From positions 1 through 12,827 of the forward strand of contig CAPEBR010000062.1 of the NCBI GenBank assembly GCA_948602995.1: 12,827 bases of DNA, read 5' to 3'. This DNA comes from an uncultured Dorea sp. Its GTDB lineage: Bacteria; Bacillota; Clostridia; Lachnospirales; Lachnospiraceae. Each line of letters opens with the position of its first letter. Within the stretch, counting starts at the first letter, position 1. The notes under the pieces are model-generated. The model saw only the letters and a list, made by a program, of their open reading frames with translations. It ran no database searches and was not told where the DNA came from. Position numbers and translations under genes: made by a program. Of this stretch, positions 1 through 5,861 are shown piece by piece.

Positions 1-111
1 TATTCCTGCATTATGATAATCTTCATGCATTTTATCCGTTGCCCATACAGCAGCCTTACAATCAATGCTGTATGCTCCATTTTCTTCTATAAATAAGTTC
101 TTCACTGTCAT
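1..111 (-). CDS. Partial uncharacterised protein, first 37 codons, partner of the AAA ATPase
   Basis: An open frame starts 4 bp after the stop codon of the upstream ATPase gene and runs off the left edge without a stop. The visible residues begin MTVKNLFIEENGAYSIDCK and end at HNAGI, too little to assign a family. The ATG at 111-109 has a GAGGAA-like ribosome site that overlaps the ATPase stop codon, but the spacing is tight. The in-frame GTG at codon 3 (105-103) is better spaced and is the likely alternative start. The close spacing and shared strand imply co-transcription with the ATPase from one promoter. I infer that it is the second component of an ATPase-effector pair; nothing visible shows an enzymatic motif. 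Function unknown. Confidence 0.6.
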   Translation of the reverse strand, partial: MTVKNLFIEENGAYSIDCKAAVWATDKMHEDYHNAGI

Positions 112-115
112 TTCC

Positions 116-1213
116 TCATAGTTCATATACTTCATCAAGCAATTTATTATCCGCGGTCATAATGTGATTATATTTAATCTTGTCCATTCTGTCTGCTGAT
201 TGACTATATATTGCTTCTCTGCTATCATCCATCCCGGGGAATGTCTTTTGCATTTCATTCGAAAATATATTGTGGCTCCTATAAAGATTATGAAACATCA
301 CCTGCTCGTTATTCGTACGGCGGATTTCTAAATATTTTGCAAAATTATAACTATGTGTTGCCACAAAAATCTGAACTCCATTTTCCTGTAATTCCAACAA
401 AATCTCCGCGACAAGGGGATATAATTCTGGATTTAGATTCGCTTCTGGTTCATCCCACAAAAGGATTGATCCTTTTTCCAAAAGACCATTCCGTATTAAT
501 TTCCAAAGCAAGCCTAATTTGCGCAATCCTTCTGCTTCCAAGGAAAAATCAACTTTCTGACCATCTCTTTTTAATACATAAAAAGAATCATTTTCCAAAA
601 TAACAGTTCCATCAATTACAGCGCTAAGTCTATCAAGGATTTTATTCATGGCAAGTGGGATTTCCCGCGTCTCTGGTAAAGAAGCATTTACAATAATATC
701 TATCTGTGTTCCATCAAATGGCATATTATATTTCTGGTTCATAGCCAGGAATCCCTTTGCATGAGACAACATTTCTGTCGTAGGGATAAAGACAGATTGT
801 ATATCTAATCCGAGCCATTGATCGTAATTGAATATACCTTTATGGGAAAGGCTGTCTTCAAAACTATGTGTTCCGTCTGATACTTTATAATAACAATAAT
901 CTTCTTTATTTTCTACATTTTTTAAAGCATCGCTATCTTTCAGGCTGTTTGAAAAAAATTGTACTAATCTTTTTGTTTTTCCCTGATCTGTTTGCTTAAT
1001 TGACCATTGTGTTGCGGCATAGATCATTTTTAGAATGGTTGTCTTTCCAACTCCATTTTCTCCGATCAGAACATTTATCCCATCACAAAATTCCATCTTA
1101 AATCCATCATTAAATGAATCCCCTTCTTCTATAGACTTAAAAGCAGCATTATTCTTTCTCAAATGACGCTTAAATACCATTACATTTAAAATTTCAATCG
1201 TTTTAATTGCCAT
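116..1213 (-). CDS. AAA family ATPase, SMC/ABC-like, without a nuclease domain
   Basis: A 365-residue P-loop ATPase of the SMC/RecF/OLD-like branch (AAA_15/AAA_21 type). The Walker A motif GENGVGKT lies at residues 51-58, in the typical setting after an N-terminal strand and a long hydrophilic insert. A degenerate ABC-type signature (EAEG, about 226-229) precedes Walker B and the D-loop (LLWDEPEANLNP, about 251-262), and the H-loop ATHS lies at 285-288. The protein ends about 75 residues later. It therefore lacks the TOPRIM nuclease domain of OLD proteins and the long coiled coil of SMC proteins, so an effector would have to come from a partner, presumably the gene just downstream. The start at 1213 has a clear GGAGG at 1222-1226. 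ATPases of this shape occur in many defence and toxin-like gene pairs (Septu PtuA, AbiEii-linked and others), but I cannot assign this one to a named system. Cytoplasmic. Confidence 0.85.
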   Translation of the reverse strand: MAIKTIEILNVMVFKRHLRKNNAAFKSIEEGDSFNDGFKMEFCDGINVLIGENGVGKTTILKMIYAATQWSIKQTDQGKTKRLVQFFSNSLKDSDALKNVENKEDYCYYKVSDGTHSFEDSLSHKGIFNYDQWLGLDIQSVFIPTTEMLSHAKGFLAMNQKYNMPFDGTQIDIIVNASLPETREIPLAMNKILDRLSAVIDGTVILENDSFYVLKRDGQKVDFSLEAEGLRKLGLLWKLIRNGLLEKGSILLWDEPEANLNPELYPLVAEILLELQENGVQIFVATHSYNFAKYLEIRRTNNEQVMFHNLYRSHNIFSNEMQKTFPGMDDSREAIYSQSADRMDKIKYNHIMTADNKLLDEVYEL

Positions 1214-1255
1214 TAGTTAAGCCTCCAGTCAATTTTTAGTTCTTTTTCTGTTTGT

Positions 1256-1284
1256 ATTATACCCTGTTCGAAAGATTTTGTACA
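1256..1284 (-). promoter_or_regulatory. Sigma-A type promoter of the AAA ATPase cassette
   Basis: On the minus strand a perfect TATAAT (1261-1256) lies 17 bp after TGTACA (1284-1279, 4 of 6 matches to TTGACA). Transcription would begin near 1249, about 35 bases before the ATPase start codon, and includes its GGAGG site. The cassette thus has its own vegetative-type promoter, separate from spmA. Confidence 0.6.
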
Positions 1285-1328
1285 CGATAAATCATTATAA
1301 AAGAAACTTTGGATATACAAAATGAATG

Positions 1329-1353
1329 AAAAACGGAGAGGTTTATCCGCCCC
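1329..1353 (-). terminator. Possible intrinsic terminator of spmA
   Basis: Read on the minus strand, GGGGCGG and CCTCTCC form a 7-bp stem (one G-U pair, one mismatch) around the loop ATAAA, followed by GTTTTTC. The stem overlaps the last codons and the stop of spmA. The U-run has only five residues, so termination may be partial. Confidence 0.4.
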
Positions 1354-1960
1354 GCTTTCCATCCATCATCTTACAATATATCACTGCCACCACCGTACTC
1401 ACCGCTGTGGCCGCAATCCCCGGCCCCACAATCGCCGCCGGATTCACGCTGCCATACTGGCTGCGATAGGCAATCACATTTACCGGAATCAGCTGCAACG
1501 ACGAGATATTGATAATCAGAAACGTGCACATCTCATTGCTGGCGATTCCCCGTTTTCTCACCGGACCGGGAAACTTTCCCTCCCGTCTGTCTTCTTCCAG
1601 TTTCCCCAGCTCTTCCATGGCTTTTAGCCCCGCTGGCGTAGCCGCCCACCCAAGCCCCAGCACATTAGCAATAATATTCGTTGTAATAGGCCCCTCTGCC
1701 GGATGTCCCTTCGGCAAGTAAGGAAATAAAAACCGGATAATAGGGCGAATCCGCCTGGACGCTCCCTCCACAATCCCCGCCTTCGTTGCTATTTCCATAA
1801 ATCCCACCCAGAAAGACATAACCCCCATCATTGTGATACATAGTGTAATTGCTTCCTTCGAAGAATCCAGTGCTGCGTTAGTAATTTCCGGCATTCTTCC
1901 AGTAAATGCAGCATATACAATTCCAACCATAATCATGCATGCCCAGAGATAATTTAACAT
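1343..1960 (-). CDS. spmA: Spore maturation protein A (SpmA)
   Basis: A 205-residue integral membrane protein of the nucleoside-recognition (Gate) family, matching SpmA in length and pattern. Several hydrophobic segments are visible: N-terminus to about 20, about 37-55, about 90-110, about 145-165 and about 175-195. Signature stretches are NIIANVLGLGWAATPAGLKA near the middle and SNEMCTFLIINISSLQLIP further on. In Bacillus and Clostridium, SpmA and SpmB are needed for normal spore core dehydration and heat resistance; the transported substrate is unknown. The start at 1960 follows a GGGTGA ribosome site. The partner gene spmB is just upstream but on the opposite strand, which is unusual because the pair normally sits in one operon. 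Expression in the mother cell during sporulation is expected from the family. Confidence 0.92.
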   Translation of the reverse strand: MLNYLWACMIMVGIVYAAFTGRMPEITNAALDSSKEAITLCITMMGVMSFWVGFMEIATKAGIVEGASRRIRPIIRFLFPYLPKGHPAEGPITTNIIANVLGLGWAATPAGLKAMEELGKLEEDRREGKFPGPVRKRGIASNEMCTFLIINISSLQLIPVNVIAYRSQYGSVNPAAIVGPGIAATAVSTVVAVIYCKMMDGKRGG

Positions 1961-2066
1961 AAAAAAGTCACCCGATACATCTTCTTAAATAAAGCATATG
2001 AATGTTCTGCATGAAGTATGCGCCTGACACATATATATAGAAGAAGTTAATTGATGGAGAATAAAT
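1961..2066. promoter_or_regulatory. Divergent spmA/spmB control region with a sigma-E-like site
   Basis: This 106-bp gap must hold promoters for both spm genes. For spmB, GCATGAA (2009-2015) and CATATATA (2030-2037), 14 bp apart, partly resemble the sigma-E consensus (KMATATT, N14-15, CATACAHT). The start would be near 2044, and GGAGA at 2056-2060 serves the spmB ATG at 2067. On the opposite strand a CATACTT word (about 2020-2014) in an AT-rich setting could be the -10 of spmA, so the two promoters would overlap. Neither is a full match, and no good sigma-A promoter is seen for either gene. Confidence 0.4.
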
Positions 2067-2594
2067 ATGAAATTTTTTCTATATGTTACAGACATGATTA
2101 TTCCAATGGTTATTTTTGGAATTGTTTGCTACGGATGCCTAATGAAAATAGACGTGTATGATACTTTTATAAAGGGTGCAAAGAGCGGCTTCTTTACGGT
2201 TATCCGCATTATGCCCACTTTGGTCGGGCTCATGGTGGCTGTCGGGATTCTGAGGGCCTCTGGTTTTCTTGACCTTCTCGCAGAGCTCATCGGGAGCTTT
2301 ACAAAATACGCTGGCTTTCCCGGTGAACTGGTTCCCCTGACCATTGTAAAGATGTTTTCGTCCTCTGCCGCCACCGGACTTCTTCTTGACACCTATAAGG
2401 AATACGGAACAGATTCCTATCTCGGCCTGACTGCGTCTATCAGTATGGCATGTACCGAAACCATATTCTATACCATGAGTGTATACTTCATGACAGCAAA
2501 AGTATCAAAAACACGGTATACGCTTACCGGGGCACTAATCTCCACCCTTGCCGGGCTCGCTGCAAGCGTCATACTTGCCGGACTAATGCCATGA
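2067..2594 (+). CDS. spmB: Spore maturation protein B (SpmB)
   Basis: A 175-residue membrane protein of the nucleoside-recognition (Gate) family, with the usual SpmB length. Hydrophobic segments lie at about 5-25, 42-65, 85-105, 115-140 and 150-173. Characteristic words include GAKSGFFTVIRIMPTLVGLM (about 37-56), VKMFSSSAATGLLLD (about 94-108) and SMACTETIFYTMSVYF (about 126-141). It is the expected partner of SpmA in the membrane of the developing spore. The start ATG has GGAGA 6 bp upstream. It is transcribed away from spmA from a shared gap. No convincing U-tailed terminator follows: an imperfect hairpin at 2601-2625 (GGG to CCC) lacks a U-run. Confidence 0.93.
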   Translation: MKFFLYVTDMIIPMVIFGIVCYGCLMKIDVYDTFIKGAKSGFFTVIRIMPTLVGLMVAVGILRASGFLDLLAELIGSFTKYAGFPGELVPLTIVKMFSSSAATGLLLDTYKEYGTDSYLGLTASISMACTETIFYTMSVYFMTAKVSKTRYTLTGALISTLAGLAASVILAGLMP

Positions 2595-2690
2595 CATCCT
2601 GGGCATAATTTTATAAAAATATCCCATCTGTATGGCTGTAGTCCAAAGCCAAAGGATCATGCTGAAACAGCTAAGGAACTGTTCAAAAAT

Positions 2691-2711
2691 AATTTATGAA
2701 TAGTAACCGGA
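2691..2711 (+). repeat. Copy of a short word found again beyond the NYN gene
   Basis: The 16-mer ATGAATAGTAACCGGA (2696-2711) recurs at 3595-3610 with one mismatch, preceded in both places by an AATT-like tetramer. The two copies bracket the NYN gene and its promoter. The right copy is the last few codons of the L,D-transpeptidase gene. The core TGAATAGTAAC also occurs in both arms of the palindrome at 5768-5837. Chance similarity cannot be excluded. Confidence 0.45.
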
Positions 2712-2718
2712 TTTTAAG

Positions 2719-2738
2719 TGGATTTGCGAATAAATCCA
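2719..2738. repeat. 7-bp inverted repeat upstream of the NYN promoter
   Basis: TGGATTT and AAATCCA form a perfect 7-bp inverted repeat around the spacer GCGAAT. It ends 8 bp before the -35 box of the NYN gene promoter, a suitable place for a dimeric regulator, though nothing identifies one. It has no U-run and does not look like a terminator. Confidence 0.4.
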
Positions 2739-2746
2739 GTACATCA

Positions 2747-2775
2747 TTTACACGAGCTTTTTTCTCTGTTATAAT
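2747..2775 (+). promoter_or_regulatory. Strong sigma-A promoter of the NYN-domain gene
   Basis: TTTACA (2747-2752) and TATAAT (2770-2775) are separated by exactly 17 bp. Transcription should begin near 2782, leaving a leader of about 25 bases that contains the AGGGGGA ribosome site at 2794-2800. This indicates vegetative expression, unlike the sporulation genes next door. Confidence 0.75.
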
Positions 2776-2806
2776 AACACCATACTAAAAAACAGGGGGA
2801 AATTCT

Positions 2807-3592
2807 TTGAAACTGATTCAGACTTTTTTACATAGATACTCTAATGCCCCAAAGCGGGCAATCCGGGCAATTGCATTCGTAGATTATGAACACTGGTATT
2901 ATTCCTATCAAAATCTGTATGGGATCCGGCCAAATCTGTCTTCCTGGCGCAAGGAACTTGAGGAAACCTATCAGCTTCTGGATATTATGGTATTCGGTGA
3001 CTTTACACATTCTCCAATCAATCAAGAGCTGAATAAAATACGGGAAACCACCAACACCATTATCGAAACCTGGCACTCCGGTTCAAAAAAAGACATGACG
3101 GATTTCATCATGGTGGACTACCTGTATCAGACCGCTTTTCAGCAAAACGGTCCTGACTCCTACATACTATTTACCGGAGACGGACATTTTCAGCCAGTCA
3201 CAAAATTCATCACGCAGCAGCAGAAAAAAGAGGTTGTAGTCTACGGGGTACGCGGCGCCTTCAGCTGTCAGCTGAAGGCATCTGCTTCAAGGAGTATTGA
3301 GTACCCCTATCCTGATGATCTGACTCGCCGATATTACGAAATGATTATTCAGAATTTTGACTATATCTCGGATAAAAATATCAACCCCACTTTCCTGAAA
3401 ACCGTGGAAGCCGTGGCAGAACATAACCATGTATCCCAGGAGGCAATCCATGCCGCTCTTCAGGAAATGGTGGATAAAGGGTACGCCTATCAGCGGGAGA
3501 TTCCTGTGGCGTTCAACCGTAAGATCAAAATCATCTGCGCCGACTGGGACCGTCTGCGTGAAGATGGACTTTGGGATTCGGATACTGTCTAA
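2807..3592 (+). CDS. NYN-domain (PIN-like fold) putative ribonuclease
   Basis: A 261-residue protein with an N-terminal NYN/DUF88-type domain (about 20-160). The acidic residues expected of the metal-binding pocket are visible: D26 in AFVDYEHW, D96 and D99 in KKDMTDF, and D125 in LFTGDGHF. The order and spacing fit a PIN/NYN metal-dependent RNase fold. The C-terminal 75 residues (about 190-261) include ALQEMVDKGYAYQREI, which reads like a small winged-helix nucleic-acid-binding module; that part is inference. The start is TTG at 2807, chosen because AGGGGGA ends 6 bp upstream and no upstream in-frame ATG fits. The stop codon overlaps the stop of the convergent L,D-transpeptidase gene. RNA substrate unknown; cytoplasmic. 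Confidence 0.8.
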   Translation: MKLIQTFLHRYSNAPKRAIRAIAFVDYEHWYYSYQNLYGIRPNLSSWRKELEETYQLLDIMVFGDFTHSPINQELNKIRETTNTIIETWHSGSKKDMTDFIMVDYLYQTAFQQNGPDSYILFTGDGHFQPVTKFITQQQKKEVVVYGVRGAFSCQLKASASRSIEYPYPDDLTRRYYEMIIQNFDYISDKNINPTFLKTVEAVAEHNHVSQEAIHAALQEMVDKGYAYQREIPVAFNRKIKIICADWDRLREDGLWDSDTV

Positions 3593-5037
3593 TTATGAAT
3601 AATAACCGGAACCCCTGGCTCAATCATGTCATATAATTCTCCGGACTTATCAACTGGCATATTGATACATCCGTGCGACCCATTTCCATTTTTATATCGC
3701 TCACCACCGAAAGCCGTCTGCCAGTCCGCATCGTGAAATCCGATTCCGCTCCAGGTAATACGCATCCAGTTACGCACCTTTGTCCGATACTCCGGCTTTC
3801 CAGTGGATGGAACAATTTCACCTACAAGGACGCTGTCATGCTCTTTTTCCTTAAACACATAAACACCTGTGGGCGTAATCTTTTCCGGGACAGGTTCTCC
3901 AGTCACCACATCACATTCAAGCGCCACCTCTCCATTCACAACATACCACATATGCTGCGTGGTAAGATCCACCTCCGCATAGGTATCTCCCCAGTCGGGT
4001 GAGCCATGGACTGCAGCCGTACCGCCTGCGTAGTATGCAGGCTCTTTTGTGATAGTCTCTCCATTTTTCACTGCATCTACGATTGTCTTATACTCCGTAT
4101 CCTCATCTATAGACCAGCCGTAGTCTCCTCCCTCTACGGTTGCACTCCTTCCGTCCGGTGTCGTAAAGGTTCTTGTGGCCCCCATGGTGTCATATTTATC
4201 TCCAAATTGTTCCAGCCATTCCTTTACCTTGCTTTTCTTAAACTTTACCTTCATGTTCTTGTCTACAGACAACCATCCTGAAATTACGGTTCCGTCAATC
4301 ACTACAGGCTCATCCATAGAATAAGTAATATTTGCCTGGCAGTACTGGTTCATCTTCTCACACGCCTCTGCAACCTCGGGAGACTCGGAAGTGTATTTCG
4401 GCTCCTTATAACATTTCTCCGACTTAAGGTTCAGCTCAGGCTTAAGCTCAGTAACTGCCTCTGATGCTTTTTTCTTCAGCACCTCCATATCAATCGCATT
4501 GCCTGTTTCCTCAGGCTTCACCACAAACTGGCTTCCGTCAAACTCCGGCTTTGCAGACTTAGGCTTTACCTGCTTTGCCGTGGCTGCCTTAAGCGCCTGA
4601 AGCTTCCCGTCAAGCTTCGCCTCATCATATGACAATTCAATAGTCGCATTCTCCGAGTCCTTAGTAAAAAATGATACAGGCCATGCAAAGCCATTTTGCT
4701 CCTTCAAGGCCTCCTTAAGCGCCTTGCTTTCCTTATATTCAAGGGCAATATCCTCGCTTGTGATCTCTTCCTTCTGTCCATCCTTATCTGTAACAGTCAG
4801 GACATAGTTCTCCATTTCCTTCTTAAAAATCTCTTCCACCTCTGAAACCGGCTTTGCGGAGCAGTCGTGCCCATTAATCTCCGTATTGGGCAGAAAATGA
4901 GAGGAAAAATAAACTCCTGTCCCTATGTATCCCGCAAGTAAAACTCCGGTAGTCCCTCCGACAATCCCAAGTATCAATCCTGTGTTTTTCTTTTGTCTCT
5001 TTTTTCTTCTATGTCTTCTCCCTTTTCGTGCTGCCAT
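3589..5037 (-). CDS. L,D-transpeptidase (YkuD) with PG_binding_4-type ectodomain
   Basis: A 482-residue envelope enzyme. Residues 1-18 are strongly basic (RRHRRKKRQKK), followed by one membrane segment (about 19-44) with the bulk outside. Residues about 60-330 resemble the PG_binding_4 module(s) found in clostridial and Enterococcus Ldt(fm)-like proteins. The YkuD catalytic domain fills about 350-482, with His435 in GIGFHDA and the active-site motif SHGCINM at 454-460 (nucleophile Cys457). The expected reaction is formation of 3-3 cross-links between peptidoglycan stems, a route insensitive to most penicillins. The start ATG has AAGGAG at 5047-5052. The gene lies 100 bp after the GNAT gene on the same strand; a TATACT box at 5125-5120 could give it its own promoter. 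Its TAG stop overlaps the NYN stop on the other strand, leaving no room for a conventional terminator. Confidence 0.92.
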   Translation of the reverse strand: MAARKGRRHRRKKRQKKNTGLILGIVGGTTGVLLAGYIGTGVYFSSHFLPNTEINGHDCSAKPVSEVEEIFKKEMENYVLTVTDKDGQKEEITSEDIALEYKESKALKEALKEQNGFAWPVSFFTKDSENATIELSYDEAKLDGKLQALKAATAKQVKPKSAKPEFDGSQFVVKPEETGNAIDMEVLKKKASEAVTELKPELNLKSEKCYKEPKYTSESPEVAEACEKMNQYCQANITYSMDEPVVIDGTVISGWLSVDKNMKVKFKKSKVKEWLEQFGDKYDTMGATRTFTTPDGRSATVEGGDYGWSIDEDTEYKTIVDAVKNGETITKEPAYYAGGTAAVHGSPDWGDTYAEVDLTTQHMWYVVNGEVALECDVVTGEPVPEKITPTGVYVFKEKEHDSVLVGEIVPSTGKPEYRTKVRNWMRITWSGIGFHDADWQTAFGGERYKNGNGSHGCINMPVDKSGELYDMIEPGVPVIIHN

Positions 5038-5067
5038 AAATATTTCTCCTTATCAATCCTGTACCTT

Positions 5068-5107
5068 AATCTGCCAACTCCCATCATGTTATGTTGCGCA
5101 GCAGATT
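5068..5107 (-). repeat. Inverted repeat in the L,D-transpeptidase leader
   Basis: AATCTGC (5068-5074) and GCAGATT (5101-5107) are perfect 7-bp complements around a 26-base loop, lying between the GNAT stop and the transpeptidase ribosome site. It could fold in the leader RNA. The loop is long and there is no U-run, so a regulatory role is only possible. Confidence 0.3.
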
Positions 5108-5137
5108 TATCTGGCGCGCAGTATAGATGAAAACCGC

Positions 5138-5659
5138 TCATAGCAACGATATTCTGCGGCAAAATATATATCTTGGCAATCCGCCATACTTCATATCCTC
5201 CCCTGCCACCTCATAACCAAGCCTCAGGAAACTGTTTACACTATATATATTATCCGGATGTGCAGTTCCCATAAGATAACGGTAGCCCTGCCTTCTCAAA
5301 AGACTCTCAGCCTCTTCCATCAGTCTCTTCTGAATACCATGACCCCGGTAGCAGCTCTGTACCGCCGCCGATTCCATATGTGCAGTCAGACTCAAGTCCC
5401 CGTCAGACAACCCCAGGTAACTTCCCAGGTTATCTGGAGCACCGCCTGGATATCGTACAACAAGAAATCCGGCAATCACATCCTCTGCATCCGCCTTCAG
5501 TATAAAGCCCTCGTCCCGCACATGCCTTTCCAAAAATGAAACATCATCCGTACAATACCAGTCCTTACACTCCATCTGCCGGTATGCCTCATCCATAATC
5601 TCTGCAATCTGCAAGACATCCTTTGCATCCGCAAGATAAACTCCAATCTCTAATGCCAT
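5138..5659 (-). CDS. GNAT family N-acetyltransferase
   Basis: A 173-residue single-domain GNAT protein. Acetyl-CoA motif A is visible as VQSCYRGHGIQKRLMEEAE (about 100-118), with the R/Q-x-x-G-x-G/A loop at RGHGI. Motif B is seen in AHPDNIYSVNSFLRLGYE (about 133-150), the usual N-x-x-S-x-x-F-x-x-x-G-F/Y pattern. The N-terminus (VYLADAKDVLQIAEIMDEAY) is the common start of the fold. The acceptor substrate cannot be told from sequence; small-molecule amines, peptides or protein N-termini are all possible. The start at 5659 lies 11 bases after GAGGGGGG (5671-5678), a rather long spacing, but no better start is present. It has its own promoter and precedes the transpeptidase gene on the same strand. 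Confidence 0.88.
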   Translation of the reverse strand: MALEIGVYLADAKDVLQIAEIMDEAYRQMECKDWYCTDDVSFLERHVRDEGFILKADAEDVIAGFLVVRYPGGAPDNLGSYLGLSDGDLSLTAHMESAAVQSCYRGHGIQKRLMEEAESLLRRQGYRYLMGTAHPDNIYSVNSFLRLGYEVAGEDMKYGGLPRYIFCRRISLL

Positions 5660-5702
5660 AAAAATGATGTTCCCCCCTCTTTAATCTACTATATCCGCAC
5701 CT

Positions 5703-5731
5703 ATAATAACATATAACCAACCCACTTTCAA
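5703..5731 (-). promoter_or_regulatory. Sigma-A promoter of the GNAT gene
   Basis: On the minus strand TTGAAA (5731-5726) and TATTAT (5708-5703) are spaced by 17 bp, each with one mismatch to consensus. Transcription would start near 5696, about 37 bases before the start codon. The -35 box lies 3 bp from the outer arm of the palindromic element at 5735-5861, so the element abuts the promoter. Confidence 0.65.
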
Positions 5732-5734
5732 GCA

Positions 5735-5861
5735 AGTTGGGGACGGGGTATTTTTAAAGGTGTGAGCAAAGTTACTATTCACGGGTCAGGAATGCGCTGA
5801 ACTATGAGCGGACGGTTAGCCCGTGAATAGTAACTTTATTGTAAATATCTGGTCCCCAACT
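5735..5861. repeat. Nested palindromic element overlapping the P-type ATPase stop codon
   Basis: Two nested inverted repeats share one centre region. The inner arms are a perfect 18-bp pair, AAAGTTACTATTCACGGG (5768-5785) and CCCGTGAATAGTAACTTT (5820-5837), around a 34-base loop that holds a further CGCT/AGCG mini-stem. The outer arms are a perfect 10-bp pair, AGTTGGGGAC (5735-5744) and GTCCCCAACT (5852-5861). The right arms lie in the last codons and stop of the ATPase gene, so the element reaches into coding sequence. On either strand the inner stem could act as a transcription terminator between the ATPase and GNAT genes. Its size and symmetry also fit a small non-autonomous palindromic repeat (REP- or MITE-like). 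No gene lies inside it. Confidence 0.75.

Noticed and set aside
211..603. A 130-codon plus-strand frame opposite the AAA ATPase gene
   Set aside because: It lies antisense within a gene with complete ATPase motifs, has no ribosome site and no recognisable domain.
2601..2625. Imperfect hairpin after spmB considered as a terminator
   Set aside because: The stem is AT-rich with two bulges, and no U-run follows on the plus strand.
2697..2789. A 30-codon frame (ATG at 2697 to TAA) upstream of the NYN gene
   Set aside because: It contains the NYN promoter boxes and the inverted repeat, has no ribosome site, and its composition is that of AT-rich intergenic DNA.
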